Source of the DNA: Metellina segmentata
Taxonomy: Eukaryota > Arthropoda > Arachnida > Araneae > Tetragnathidae
DNA length: 64,000 nt
NCBI GenBank assembly: GCA_947359465.1
Contig: OX375879.1
Location: 125,893,260-125,957,259, forward strand
Reading direction: 5' to 3'
Made by a program: the position numbers and the translations under genes. The notes beneath the pieces were generated by a model. The model ran no database searches. It worked only from the letters and a program-made list of their open reading frames with translations, and was not told the DNA's origin. Positions 1 to 12,549 of the stretch are shown one piece after another; position 1 is the stretch's first letter, and each line of letters starts with the position of its first letter.

Positions 1-1
1 T

Positions 2-58
2 CACCCAAATGGTTTGGGGCAGGATAAAGTGGAGACGGACGAAGTTTGGCACGTGTAA
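2..58 (+). CDS. 3' end of a mirrored viral RING gene copy (partial)
   Basis: The last 18 codons and TAA stop of the RING protein gene that is complete at 38,742-39,208 on the other strand. The rest lies left of the window. A possible AATAAA signal follows at about 111. Its presence shows that viral sequence borders the palindrome on both sides. Confidence 0.75.
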   Translation, partial: HPNGLGQDKVETDEVWHV

Positions 59-1471
59 CATCTTTTTTTGTAATAATCCCAATGTAATGTATACAATTTC
101 TTTTGGTTTTAAATAAATTGATTTTTAAAAAACCCGTGTTTTTTTTAATCGGATGGACGTTGGTCTTTGACATGTCCAAAAAAAATGAGTCTGCCCAATT
201 TCCCAATTACGTCGACTTGGAGAAGTCGAGTAGAGTTTGTCAAGTATTACCGCTTAACATTCGACTAAAAAAATCAATTTCTATTTTATTGCTCCTAGTT
301 CAAAATCTCCTCTTTCCAATGGTAATAGAATAAGAGGAAGTTTGAAAATTATGCACTTCACATCTGACACGGCCTTTCAAATGTAAACAAACCGACATTT
401 CTAATCTCTCAACAATGTATATTATATTTTTTTACTCAAATTATTTTCGATAATCAGTAATAATTTAGTTTTTTTTTCTAACTATTTTTATTAATTTTAC
501 CATGAGTTAGCTTTTCTGAGACATGATCTGACTAGGATAAATGTTGGTTTTCTGCACGATATGCAACAATCTGTCTGGGCAAAATATTTTTATTTACGTA
601 ACTTAAATCCAAATCACGGCCTTTGTCCAGTTGGGAATGAAAGCTGGTGGAAATTTCAACGTGCTAAAAGAGTGATGTGTATTACCATGATAAACACACA
701 CATATTGCCTTGCCTTATACTGCCTACATTTTGAAGAGAATTAAATCAAATTTCAGAGACTTGGTGAATTGTTGAAAAAAATGTGTTCACGGAAAGACCT
801 AAATGAACAATGTGATTTGGACTCGCGTTCCAAAAAAAAAATGTGTTTGTAACCATCCAAAACTGGGAGTGTTTGATGCAGTGGAAATATTATAAAGTGC
901 TATACATTATCTAGAGCAATCCATTTTATACAAATTTTTAAGAAAACTAGACAAAGACCGTGTTATCGACGGAGAGCGAAAACTCTCCGAATAGTAAAAA
1001 GACCCGCCATAGAAAGAAAAGCATAAAAAAATTGAATGTATTAAAAATGAAAGAGATCACCCTTTATATAAATCAGGATTTCATTAACGGTAAATTATTT
1101 ATAAAAATCCATTTTTATAAAAATCCAACCTCGTGATGAACAAACCCCACTAAAAGAACTGTCATGTGCTTGCCATGCAGTGGCCGTAGTGTTGGTTTGC
1201 GAAGCAAACCAAATTGGAATTCGTAGTAAGAACTTTTCATAAGGGGCGAAAAATGATTATTTTATGTTTCACATAAATATACTCATTTTATAAGATATTC
1301 TCAGTTCATAAAGAGGAATTATTAATTTGACCGAGAAACCTATGCTAAAAGAATAGCATTGACATAATTATGTTCCTAAAATGCTTCATTTTTTAAGTAA
1401 AATTATTAACATGCTATACAAGAAAATTACATTTCCAAATTGTAGGTTTGAAAATAACTCTGTGATATTAA

Positions 1472-1874
1472 TTACCGTGAAAATATGTGATTTCTCGCGT
1501 CCGTCAGAAAGAGTTTCAAATAGTTTAATGGTGAAGACCCAGGCGGCAAGTCATGAACAGGACTAGCATGTGAATTAAAGTTTGGAATGGATATATCATC
1601 GTTCCGTATATTGTTCGATTCCCATTCAAAAAATATCATCGTTTCTTTCAATTTCCGGGACTTCATCTACGTCACTGTCACTATCGGAGACACTATCCTC
1701 TTGGATTGAATTCTCCAAATCATATTTTGTTAGATCGTCTTCGTCGCTTGAATTTAAATCCCACTCATCTGTATCATTTAAAAGAATTCTTTCTATTTCT
1801 TCTTTCGACAATGTTTTCCTATAACGAGCCAGTTCGATAGTGAAGAAACCAAATTCTCTATTCAATAGCCACAC
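1472..1874 (-). pseudogene. piggyBac-like transposase N-terminal remnant (left arm)
   Basis: Two overlapping frames read in order. First comes an acidic Ser/Asp-rich N-terminus (LSKEEIERILL, then SDSDSDVDE). After a frame change comes a segment ending in SSPLNYLKLFLTD, which resembles the start of the piggyBac transposase core, where a P-x-x-Y-F-x-L-F-F-T-D-E pattern is usual. No catalytic Asp region follows, so this is a truncated, frameshifted piece. Family assignment rests on the acidic N-terminus plus this motif. Confidence 0.55.
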
Positions 1875-2156
1875 AAAACTGTCCGGTCCGAAACCAAGCT
1901 TGGAAGAAGTATGTGAAAGGGCGCAGTTAAAAGCCGATCCCTAACTTGTTGTTTGTCATTAAGGGAAACTACCCTACTGCTTCAGGCGAAAGGAGGGAGC
2001 ATTGTAGTGAGGGAATGACGGATTGCCCTTCTCTGGGTTAGGGGGATAGCCAGTAGCTTTAATGACTTAAGCCGGTTCGGGCGGGTGCTGGGCTTTTGCA
2101 TGTGAAGCCGTTTCGGCCGTCTTGGGCGTTAGAGGGTTAACAGGGAACTTGGTTTC

Positions 2157-2999
2157 TTGGTCGTAGGAAAACTTGCTGGGGAGTTCCTTAAACTCCAAGT
2201 TTCTACTGCTGACCAGCACAGGGAACTCACCAAATACATGGATGCTAATAACATGCATTATTTCTATCGTTCGCCCAAAAGCCAAAAACCGTTTAAAGTG
2301 GTTCTTAAAGGTCTTCCACCCTCAATCCCCTGTGGTGGTGTTCAAACTGAGTTATTGGCTCTCGGCTATCCTGTGACGAAAGTCAATCAGTTTAAAAAAT
2401 TCAAAACTACAAGATTGCTACCAATCTTCCAAATCCATCTAACGCCGGGGGAGAAGGCCCAGGAAATCTACCAACTGACACATTTTATGTCGTTAACGGT
2501 CGAAGTGACCAAATTCATTAATAAGCGAGGGGCACCTCAGTGCTTTAATTGTCAGCACTTCAATCATAGCAGTGAAAACTGCAAGATGCAACCACGTTGT
2601 GTCATATGTGGCGAAGGTCACAACTCGAAAGATTGCACGAATAAGGAAAATGGACCGGTATGTGCCAATTGCAATGGACGCCACACGGCAAACTACCGTG
2701 GCTGCCCGAAATACCCAAAACCTCCCCGCGCCCTTGCTCCTAACAGAGTACAACCGGGTATATCGTATGCACAAAAATTACGTGGTGTTAACACACCAGC
2801 TCACAAAACTCCGAGCACTGAGAATGCCCCATCTTCTTTGATTTCTGAAAGACCCACAGCTGAGTCCAGTCCTATTCAGCAAAACCTTGATGATTTTAAA
2901 TCCATAATGCAACTCATTAATGAAATCAAACAAATATTTAACAACGTTAATATTACTGAACTCCTGCTGATAAGCTTTTTATGCTTATACAGGAATTAA
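2157..2999 (+). CDS. LINE A ORF1: gag-like nucleic-acid-binding protein, N-terminus missing
   Basis: An in-frame TAG at 2,130 precedes the open frame and there is no proper ATG, so the N-terminal part of gag is lost or out of frame. What remains is the PRE_C2HC-type region seen in arthropod Jockey gag proteins (FKVVLKGLPPS, then AKEIYxLTHF-like spacing). Three zinc knuckles follow: CFNCQHFNHSSENC, CVICGEGHNSKDC and CANCNGRHTANYRGC. Such proteins bind element RNA and help target-primed reverse transcription. The C-terminal tail is Pro/Ser/Thr-rich. ORF2 begins 20 bases after its stop, as usual for this family. Confidence 0.82.
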   Translation: MVVGKLAGEFLKLQVSTADQHRELTKYMDANNMHYFYRSPKSQKPFKVVLKGLPPSIPCGGVQTELLALGYPVTKVNQFKKFKTTRLLPIFQIHLTPGEKAQEIYQLTHFMSLTVEVTKFINKRGAPQCFNCQHFNHSSENCKMQPRCVICGEGHNSKDCTNKENGPVCANCNGRHTANYRGCPKYPKPPRALAPNRVQPGISYAQKLRGVNTPAHKTPSTENAPSSLISERPTAESSPIQQNLDDFKSIMQLINEIKQIFNNVNITELLLISFLCLYRN

Positions 3000-3018
3000 A
3001 TCATAAACCAGCCGCTGA

Positions 3019-5732
3019 ATGATGAATACAACTGGACTTAAGCTGTGTTACTGGAATGCCCAGTCCCTTACATCCCGTGTTCACGAGTTGCGGGACTTCG
3101 TATATGAGCATAAACCCGATGTTTTACTAATTCAGGAAACTTTCCTTAAGACTGGACAAAAGGTCGCGCTGCCAAACTACGAATTCTATAGCACCCCGAG
3201 AGCCATTGGCCGCGGAGGCGGCACTGGCATTTTTGTTAAAAGGGCTATCCCACACCACCGAGTATCAACACCTAGACTACACATAATTGAAGCCACTGCA
3301 ATTACAATTAAACTTCATAATCTCAATCCACTTACACTTGTGTGTGTGTCTCCAGCTACATTAAAAACGCTGCACCTTCCAATTTCACATGGGACATTGA
3401 GTCCCTACTCACACTTAACTCTTCAATTATTATTGCTGGAGACATGAATGCCAAACACAGACATTGGAATTGCCTAAGAGCTGACCGACAAGGTAAACAA
3501 CTTTACTCCTTTGCGACTAACGCAGGTCTAAAAATTGCTGCATCTGACATGCCCACAAGGTACGGCCATTGTGGTGCCAATACGATCGATTTGGCTTTGG
3601 TTAGGGGATTTCCCTACAATTATACCGTAGAGTCACTCTCAGAAATGTCTAGTGACCATAATCCCGTCATGATGATCTTTGACACAAATACAGCAGTACC
3701 TGGGACCACCGGAGCCTTTATTCCTAACTGGGTGAAATTCACCCAAGCTCTACAAGACACTCCATACACTGACTTAACAGCCAATACAGAAGAGGAGCTT
3801 AACTCCATTACAGACAAACTCACAAAAAAACATCAGCAATGCTTTTCTCGCATCGGGGAAAACCATTCACGGCGCTCCCATCAGCTACCTACCCAAACAC
3901 CTTAGAGAGCTTATTAAAACTAAGAACAAAGCTCGGAAAACTTGGCAGCGGACCAGATTGGCAACTGATAAAACGTTAATGAACAGGGCTCAGCAAAAGT
4001 TTAAGGACTCGATTCATGAACACACACAGCAAAACTGGACTGATTATATCACCTCACTTACTGCTGAGGATGGTTCAATCTGGAGAGCTCTTAAAAAATT
4101 TAAGAAATCTTCACACAATATTCCACCCCTTAAAGGGTCTGCTGGTATTGCATATACGGACACTGAAAAGGCCGAAATAATGGCCAATAGCTTAGAGCTA
4201 CAGTTCCGTGAAAACAACATCTCCAATCCAATTATTGTTAAGAAAGTAAATACATCACTAAGAAATCTTCTTAATTCTACTCCCACTGACCAAATTGAGC
4301 CTGCCAAGCCTTCTGAGATCCTTTGCTACATCGGTAACCTCAAAAAGAAGAAAAGTCCTGGAATTGATGCCATATCGAACGTTATGCTACGAAACCTACC
4401 TACGAAAACTATTTTTGAAATTACTACTCTAATTAATTCTGTTCTGTCGCTAAGACTTTTCCCCTCTACTTGGAAGACAGCTGTTGTTGTCCCCATCCTA
4501 AAGCCTCACAAACCTCCAGACAAAACTGATAGCTATCGACCGATTAGCCTTCTGACTGTGCTCAGCAAGACAGCTGAGTACATTATCAACCTCAGAATGG
4601 AAGCTTACTGTGAACAAGCAAAAATTTTCATCCCTCAACAGTTTGGCTTTAGAAAGCAGCTGTCAACAACGCATCAACTTCTTAGAGTTACTGAATACAT
4701 CATTGATGGCTCTAGAGCCAAGAAAAGTACTGGTGCAGTTCTTCTTGATGTAGCAAAGGCATTCGACAGAGTTTGGGTTAATGGACTTATTCACAAACTA
4801 ATTACATATGGCTTCCCTGCCTCACTTACACTTCTCATCTATTCCTACCTGACAAGTAGGCATTTTGTCGTTCGCATAAATAAAACACTTTCTACTAAGC
4901 GTGCCATTCAGGCTGGTACACCACAAGGGTCCATACTGGGACCCAAATTATTCAATCTTTATGTGAACGACATCCCACAAGATACTGTCTCACTACTCTG
5001 CATGTTTGCAGATGACACTGCAATACTAGCCCAAAGCAATTACTTACCCCCAATATTACAAATACACTCACAAATTACCTACACACACTCGAGTCCTGGC
5101 TAATTCGCTGGAAAGTTCAAATCAATGTTGATAAGTGCCAAGCAATTATGTTCACTAAGAAAAGATTCCTTCCTCCACCTCTCAAACTTTTTGATAAAAC
5201 TATCCCTTGGACCCATAATTGTATATACCTTGGTGTCACGTTAGACAGAAACTTAACTTGGAGTAAACATTTATCCACCCTTAGAGCCAAGTTCCTTGCG
5301 GCAAGAAGTATTGTTTATCCCCTAATTGCAAGGAACTCTGAATTGTCCATTCAAAATAAGTTGCTCATATACACTTCCATGCTCAGATCAGTAATCAGTT
5401 ATGCTTGTCAGGTCTGGGGATATGCTGCTAAATCCCATATGAGTAAATTAGAGGCTCTTCAAAATTCCACCCTGAGAATCATCACTAATAGCCCATGGTT
5501 CTACAGAAATGCCAAAATCCGAGAAGAACTTGGAATTCTTGAACTTAAACAGTTCTTTGGCAAAATCAGTAAAAAATTCTACAATTCACTCATCCATATT
5601 GATAACCCAGCAATAGCGCAGATCTCCAGATATGACCATCGTCAAATATCCAACTCTAAAAGACCACGATCTGTTCTAAACTACATTCCATGTCTAACGG
5701 TAACCGTACATGGTAACCAGTCCATTACGTAA
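3019..5732 (+). pseudogene. LINE A ORF2: endonuclease/reverse transcriptase, frameshifted
   Basis: Apurinic-type endonuclease motifs (LCYWNAQSL, LLIQET, IIAGDMNAKH, SSDHNPV) precede a reverse transcriptase with YRPISLL and the catalytic FADDTA motif near 5,005. A C-terminal segment typical of Jockey ORF2 follows. Frame changes occur at about 3,345 (an extra 8-base GT repeat absent from the right arm), near 3,880, and in a run of five C near 5,048. The last two are shared by both arms and so predate the palindrome. The element cannot encode active ORF2. Confidence 0.87.
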
Positions 5733-5754
5733 CCCTATGCCAAACACCCCGCTC

Positions 5755-6036
5755 TCTTTTTTCCGCAAGGATTAACGTTTCGAAACGACGTTTCTCTTTC
5801 CGAGAATCGTTGCTTTCCTTCCTCGAAAACCCGTTCCTTCCCGTCCCCCCTCACTCCCGCTCGATGTTCGGTTCTCTGCACGTAACTGTAACCTTGCCGC
5901 CGCCTTGAGATAAAATTCTTTTTTCCGCAAGGTGAAACGATTCGAAACGAGCTTCTCTTTCTGAGAATCGCTACCTTCCTTCCTCGAAAACCTGTTCCTT
6001 CCCTTCCCCCTCACTCCCGCTCGATGTTCGGTTCTC
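5755..6036 (+). repeat. Tandemly duplicated LINE A 3' UTR
   Basis: Two copies of a ~150-base unit, each starting near TTTTTTCCGCAAGG and ending CTCGATGTTCGGTTCTC. The fragment at 12,851 carries one diverged copy. Tandem 3' UTR repeats may mark the recognition end for target-primed reverse transcription in this family, which would be an inference. Confidence 0.7.
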
Positions 6037-6192
6037 TTTTTGAAGAGGCCGGAGTCAGCGGTGCGTGACTTAAATCAGCTGTCCCATTCAAGCTTCTTGT
6101 ACCCATTGTTAAACTTTTCTACCGTACTACCGTATCAATAGCAGCTCCATCTGTGTTCTGAAACTGTTCTATTATGTTGCCATGTCTCTTCG

Positions 6193-6510
6193 GTGCAATT
6201 TTATTGCGTCCATGTTTTCTCTTGCAGGTCCTCTCGGGCACTCCAGTTTCCAAGTCCTGATCCAAGCCGATTTATTCAATCCAAAATTATTTCTGCTAAT
6301 AAAAATATCCTGTGTACCGTTATTTTTCCCTTAGCACCGGGAGATAGAGGGCCTGCGGCCCATAAGCTTCCACTAAATCTTCATCCTCCTCCTAGAAATG
6401 CGATTCCGCAGCTCCGAACGGCCACGGACTCAGTCCTCCGTTCATTCTATCTTTTCGAGCAGTACGTTGCTCTTATCGAAGCACCAGTAAATTCCGCACC
6501 ACGAACCTAA
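6193..6510 (+). pseudogene. LINE B ORF1 C-terminal fragment
   Basis: An open frame without an ATG (it begins with GTG) that ends in TAA overlapping the ATG of ORF2. Proline-rich, with no zinc knuckles left. Assigned to ORF1 only from its position and the stop/start overlap common in LINEs. Confidence 0.45.
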
Positions 6511-8189
6511 TGTCTGTACAAAACAAGCAGTTTCTTTCAATCGGCTTATGGAATGCCAATGGACTTAAATCCAAAATTTACGAAGTTCGGCAGTTTTTAG
6601 CCAAAATGAACTTCGATCTTTTCTTGGTCAGTGAGACCCACCTAACTGCAGGATACAATCCTCAAATACCCAATTATACTTTATACAAAAATGATAGGGA
6701 TATTAGTCTCTCCACTAGAACAGCTATGGGTGGGACATGCATTTATATTAAGCGGAATATTTCTCACAAACTAATCACAACTCCGCCGCTAAATTACATT
6801 GAAGCAACCCTGGTCGAGGTGAATTTGAGAAACTCACCCCCAATCAAAATTATTTCAGCATACGCACCTCCAATGACAAGAGGACGTATTTTTCCGGGAG
6901 CTGATTACTCTAAATTACTAGCAATTGGAAATAACGTTATTTTAGCAGGAGACCTTAACTCCCCGCACGTAGCCTGGAATAATCACAAATCCAGTAGCTG
7001 GGGGACGAAATTAAAATCACTGGTTGATAACATGCCAGGTGTATCGGTCATAGTTCCGGATGACCCTACACACATAAATAATTGTGGTCCCACTGACACT
7101 TATCTTGATTTGGCAATTATGAAATTCATCCCTTTTCAAAATTCGATCAGAGTTATTAATGATCTTAGCTCTGATCACCTTCCAGTGGAAATCACAATAT
7201 ATATATATATAAATACCTCCATATTATCTAATAAAATTCCAGACCTTGTCTCCACAAACTGGGGAGACTTTAATTTTAATTTAGCAAACACCCCCCTTCC
7301 GTCTCTTAATGTAAGCTCCAATGTTGACATTGAAAATTCAATTGCTACTTTAGGCACTAAATTTAAGGAGGCTTTTGATGCAGCTTCCAAACCAAAATTA
7401 AAACCTGTCCCTCTTCGTTTCTCTGAAGAGATCAGATCGAAAATTAAGCATCGAAACCGTGTACGGAAACTTTGGCAACGCTACCGCGATCCCCAATCAT
7501 TAGAATTATTCCGTACAGCCAACAGAGAAGTAAAGTCGGCTGTGCGCCTTCACGCTCAAGAAAGATGGTCAGAGCACATTGAATCCTTAACGACCGATGA
7601 CAATTCACTTTGGAAGAAAGCTTCCCAACTCAAAAAAGCATACACATCCATTCCGCCTTTAACAGGCGTTAGCGGTGAAATTGCATCAACTCCGAAGGAA
7701 AAGGCAGAATTACTTGCAGACAGCCTTCAACAACAATTCCTTCCAAACCCAATCATGTCAAATTTGTACACTCAAAACCACCATGATATTCATACACATG
7801 TTGAAGAGTTCCTAGATACACCATTCGGACCGGGTATCGAACCTGCGACCCCGTCCGAAATCACTCAATACATATCTAATCTCAAAATCAAAAAGGCTCC
7901 TGGCATAGATTCTATTACGAATCGCATGTTGAAAAACCTTCCTCTAAAGTTTGTTTTATTCATTACCTTTTTAATAAATGTAATGATTAAAAACTCGTAC
8001 TTTCCCCAAAGCTGGAAATTAGCGGTCGTTGTACCTATTCCAAAACCTTCCCAAGATCTAAAACTCCCTCAAAATTATCGTCCAATTTCATTACTCAGCT
8101 GTATGAGTAAAATCTTTGAATTTGTCTTGCTTATACGCATGGATCAGTTCGTTCAGGAAAATGATGTCATTATTCCTGAACAAAATTAA
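6510..8189 (+). pseudogene. LINE B ORF2: endonuclease plus N-terminal reverse transcriptase, 3'-truncated
   Basis: A 559-codon open frame beginning at a real ATG. Endonuclease motifs are present (LWNANGLKS, LVSETHL, ILAGDLNSPH, SSDHLPVEI), followed by the RT fingers (KKAPGIDSITN, SWKLAVVVPIPKP, NYRPISLLS). It ends before the YADD/FADD box. A TA microsatellite at about 7,197-7,212 lies inside the endonuclease coding sequence. The same tract is 2 bases longer in the right-arm copy and breaks the frame there. Confidence 0.85.
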
Positions 8190-8900
8190 TTTAAAATGTT
8201 GTCCTCGCATCTGCCCCCTTTAATCTGGTAACAACAGATTTAACATACACCAGCTTATAGAAAATGCATTCAATTATTTCTTGTTGATATAATTAATTTA
8301 AAATATATATTGGTAATTGTTTTTCTTTATTTCTTGTTGATAGAATTAATTTAAAATGTTGTCCTCGCATCTCCCCCCCTTTAGTCTGGTAACAACAGAT
8401 TTAACATACACCAGCCTATTGAAAATGAATTCAATTTTTTTTAATTTTATCTTGTATAGACAATTTATTTGGTTTGAGTTTAAATATTTATTGTTGATTT
8501 GAGTTTAAAATATTTATTGCTATTTCTTGTTGATAGAATTAATTTAAAATGTTGTCCTCGCATCTGCCCCTTTAGTCTGGTAACAACAGATTTAACATAC
8601 ACCAGCCTATAGAAAATGGGTTCATCTTGTAGTAAAATTCAGGGATTATTATTATGCTTTTTTATTTTATTTCAGGCAATTTATTGATTTGAGTTTAAAA
8701 TATTTATTGTTTTGATTTAATTCTGCGTTAATAATTATTTCTTGAAATAATTAAAATCACGATCACATAATTTAAATCAAATTAATGCATTTAAAATAAA
8801 TGACAAACGTAGAAATTCACTAAAAAAAATCGAAAATTCACTAAAAAAAATCGAAAATTCACTAAAAAAAATCGAAAATTCACTAAAAAAAAATTGAAAA
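8190..8900 (+). repeat. Short repeats behind LINE B
   Basis: Three copies of a ~190-base AT-rich unit carry the motifs GTTGTCCTCGCATCT (about 8,199, 8,358 and 8,549) and CAACAGATTTAACATACACC. Then come four tandem copies of a ~21-base unit, ATTCACTAAAAAAAATCGAA, at about 8,816-8,900. No coding potential seen. Mirrored at about 29,905-30,615. Confidence 0.75.
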
Positions 8901-9069
8901 TGAATGAAAAAAATACAGTGGATTTATTAAAATAATTGGGATATTTTTAGTAATTTTGCAAGATTATTTAAAAAATTTCTTCAGCTGGATTCGATCTGAC
9001 GCTGCCGCGAAAACGCACTACGCCAAAAGTGCCACGCCCCCTTCGAAATCGCTAAAATCGCATGTTTTA

Positions 9070-9402
9070 GGAGTCATTTTTGATGAAATTAGACCTTTTA
9101 ACCAGTCTAAAACTAAAAACTAACACTTGTAAACGATAGATGGACTTGAAATTGATCTGACACAACACTTTGATAAGGGTTTTATGCTCTAATTTATGAA
9201 TAAACAATCATTTTCGAAAAAAATTTCGGAAACCGATTCTGAAAATTTTTTTTGAAAATGTTTTAGAAATAATTCCTTATGCATAAATTAGAGCATAAAA
9301 GTGTTGTGTCAGATCAATTTCAAGTCCATCTATCGTTTACAAGTGTTAGTTTTTAGTTTTAGAATGGTTAAAAGGTCTAATTTCATCAAAATGACGCTCC
9401 GA
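9070..9402 (+). mobile_element. MITE-like element with ~120-base terminal inverted repeats
   Basis: The end TCATTTTTGATGAAATTAG is repeated inverted at about 9,380-9,397, and the match continues inward for roughly 120 bases on each side (including CTAACACTTGTAAACGATAG). The ~330-base element has no ORF, as expected of a non-autonomous DNA transposon. Mirrored at about 29,403-29,735. Confidence 0.6.
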
Positions 9403-9449
9403 AATGTGTCATTTTACGCCAATTGCAATAGTAGGGAACATACGCAGCA

Positions 9450-9533
9450 GCGGATTTCACCGCAGCGAGAGTATTTCTAGCTTGGATGGTTATGCGCTGC
9501 AGCGATAAATACTCTTGCTGCGGTGAAATCCGC
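9450..9533 (+). repeat. 27-base inverted repeat
   Basis: GCGGATTTCACCGCAGCGAG and its partner CTTGCTGCGGTGAAATCCGC face each other across about 30 bases, with two mismatches over 27 bases. A stable hairpin of unknown role, possibly the core of another small element. Mirrored at about 29,272-29,355. Confidence 0.7.
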
Positions 9534-10105
9534 ATGCAAATGATGGATTGCATGCGGTTTTATCGAAAATGATGTTGGTCTTTAAATCCCGAACGTATTT
9601 TTTTTAATTATGTATTCAATATTTAAAACAAATTATACACAGTATACAAAACCTAGACACTGGAACTTATTTTGAGACGTCAACAGATTTAACGTGCATG
9701 CAAAACCTAGACACTGGAAATTATTTTTTGTTACAAAAGATTCAACGTGCGCAAGATTTTTAGAAACACAAAATCCTGACAGCATGCAATTTTTTTTTCG
9801 AAAGAAAGATCTGAGGAAGCAAACAATGTCTGATTTGTTTTATATTCGATTGGGTGAGAATATCTTAAAAGGTTTTAATGAAATCGTCAACGTACACGCA
9901 ATTTGAGAAACCTGTCCAGGCTACAACAGATTTAACGTGCGCCCGGAGAGAGAGAGAAAGCCTCGCAAAGACGTTCTTTAGAATACAAGAATGCCCTTTT
10001 TCGGACTGGAGGTTATCCCCTCCCAAACAGGTTGCTATTCCGCGCACTTAGCGCCAAGCGCATTACCAGGGCAAGTATGTATCGCCCTCTTTGGGATTGA
10101 GTCTT

Positions 10106-10240
<135 letters not shown>

Positions 10241-10805
10241 GCCAGTGATAAATTTGGAGTAATTTTTTTTTAATGTTTTGGAAGTATAGCTTCTGTTCAT
10301 TTTTTGGTGAAAATAAGATAATGGACTTCAAAACACCATTTTGAGAATTCCAGTGCTTAATGTCAAGAAACATCAGTTTCCCCCAACCTGTGTACTCTTA
10401 AAGAGAGGGGTGAATGTTCAGCTATCAACAGGAGACGCTCGCTCTTATCTCACCCAGTTTCACACAAAGACCCGTGACCACCCCTCTACTCGAACCCTGT
10501 GGTAAATTTTCTTACCCCCCCTAGAGGAACGCGCGTTCTGAAAGAGCCCACGAATGAAGTTGTTTTCAAAATACGAGCCCATGCGAAAAGGTTAAATGCT
10601 GCACGTCCAAAAAAATGCAACAAGATTGGCGTGAGAGAAGCACAACAATTCAATTAATCACAAACAGGTGAATACAAATATTTTTTTTTACCCAATGTGT
10701 ATTTAAAAAAAAATAATAATAATTAGCATCCTGGTGTAGCTTTGGGATTCTGAGGGTCCGATTCACAGCAACACTCGCGCGTTAAATCTGTTGTTGTAGG
10801 GCAGG

Positions 10806-11692
10806 ATGTCAAGTTTCCCAAATCTCTGGTGTCATGATTCTCAAATCTTTCAGATAACCATGTTTCTCAAATCTCTGGTGCACGTTCAATCTGTTGTAGG
10901 GTCATGTTTCTCAAATCTCTGGTGTCATGATTCTCAAATCTTTCAGATAACCATGCTTCTCAAATCTCTGGTGCACGTTCAATCTGTTGTAGGTTCATGT
11001 TTCTCAAATCTCTGGTGCACGTTCAATCTGTTGTAGGGTCATGTTTCTCAAATCTCTGGTGTCATGATTCTCAAATCTTTCAGATAACCATGCTTCTCAA
11101 ATCTCTGGTGCACGTTCAATCTGGTCCACGTTCAATCTGTTGTAGGGTCATGCTTCTCAAATCTCTGGTGTCGTGATTCTCAAATCTTTCAGATAACCAT
11201 GCTTCTCAAAATCTCTGGTCCACGTTCAATCTGTAGTAGGGTCATGCTTCTCAAATCTCTGGTGTCATGCTTCTCAAATCTCTGGTGTCATGCTTCTCAA
11301 ATCTCTGGCCCACGTTCAATCTGTTGTAGGGTCATGCTTCTCAAATCTCTGGTGCACGTTCAATCTGTTGTAGGGTCATGTTTCTCAAATCTCTGGTGTC
11401 ATGATTCTCAAATCTTTCAGATAACCATGCTTCTCAAATCTCTGGCCCACGTTCAATCTGTTGTAGGGTCATGCTTCTCAAATCTCTGGTGCACGTTCAA
11501 TCTGTTGTAGGGTCATGTTTCTCAAATCTCTGGTGTCATGATTCAATCTGTTGTAGGGTCATGTTTCTCAAATCTCTGGTGTCATGATTCTCAAATCTTT
11601 CAGATAACCATGCTTCTCAAATCTCTGGTGGACGTTTAATCTGTTGTAGGGTCATGTTTCTCAAATCTCTGGTCCACGTTCAATCTGTTGTC
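10806..11692 (+). repeat. Minisatellite (left arm)
   Basis: Composite tandem array of short modules: TCTCAAATCTCTGGTG, CACGTTCAATCTGTTGTAGG, GTCATGTTTC and CTCAAATCTTTCAGATAACC, in varying order and number. Open frames across it only reflect repeat periodicity. The related motif CAACAGATTTAACGTGC occurs outside the array (about 9,680, 9,924 and 10,785), so the array may derive from a dispersed repeat. Confidence 0.88.
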
Positions 11693-12361
11693 AGCCCCTT
11701 TTTATTAACAAGACATAACGCTTTGAACAATACTTTTTATTAAAAAAAAAATTACTTTATGTTCTTGCATTTAACTTTAGAATTAGAATCGTTCAACGAA
11801 TAAAATTTCTGGCGGACAAATATTGCCATGTTAATTTAAAAGCATATGATTTGATTATTACTTTCAAATAAAACTGGTTCTGTGTTCACAATGTAAGATA
11901 TGTTCCAAATACTTTGATGAATTTATTGATTTGACACCCTAACGCAATTAATAAACCGTACACTTTTATTTATTTTCATAAGCAGAATACACTTTCAGAG
12001 ACGTGCTGTCCTCTAGTAGACTTTTTTTTAAAGGCTGACAAAAGCATTTTTTTCATTTTTATCTGCAATGCTAATGAAACGGTGAAAGTTACCATTGAAC
12101 CATGTATGACTAAATGGTAATAGTCTGTTGAATTTAGTTTTTTTTATAATTTGAATAACAATTCAACAAAACTATGATACCTTTAAGTCAATTGGTGTGG
12201 TAATCTTTGTCTTTTAAATTCTCAATGCATTCAGTGAATTTGTTTGATTTTATCTTGTAGCAAATTCAGGGATTAGGGTCAGGTGGGGTAAAACAGTTAT
12301 AAAAAGAGGTTATATAATCGAGCGATCTAATTTGCAAAAAATATATTGGTTATTTTTGCAA
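11693..12361. other. AT-rich stretch without genes (inner end of left arm)
   Basis: No coding frame, RNA gene or transposon ends seen. It contains the empty target site of the right-arm Helitron at about 12,148, where TTATAA is followed directly by TTTGAATAAC. Confidence 0.7.
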
Positions 12362-12549
12362 AAAAAATTGTATTAAATATGCAACTTAATATTCTTCTCT
12401 GCATTTTAGAAACAATTTTAGGAAAAAAATACAAATTAGTAATTATAATGCTGTTTTAAAACATGTTGTCAATTACCTATTTTACCCCATACCGTGGGGG
12501 GAAATAAGTAATTTGTGGGGTAAAATAAGTATAGTCATTTAAATTTTGT

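Larger units (their letters stand above)
1905..6040 (+). mobile_element. Jockey-type LINE A (left arm)
   Basis: Non-LTR retrotransposon with a 5' leader, gag-like ORF1 (2,157-2,999), a broken endonuclease/reverse transcriptase ORF2 (3,019-5,732), and a 3' UTR with two tandem copies of a ~150-base unit. Both copies end in the motif CTCGATGTTCGGTTCTC. There is no poly(A) tail. A diverged 3' fragment of the same family lies at 12,851-13,806. The 5' boundary is approximate. Confidence 0.85.
6040..8190 (+). mobile_element. LINE B, second Jockey-type element, truncated at both ends (left arm)
   Basis: A different LINE lies directly behind LINE A in the same orientation. It has the tail of an ORF1 (6,193-6,510), whose stop overlaps the ORF2 start (TAATG at about 6,508-6,512), and ORF2 from 6,510 to 8,189. 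The reverse transcriptase stops just after the YRPISLLS motif, so the FADD catalytic region and the 3' end are missing. Confidence 0.82.

Noticed and set aside
10806..11510. Open frames in the minisatellite (and 22,147-22,505)
   Set aside because: Repeat periodicity without stops, no start context, and copy number differs between arms.
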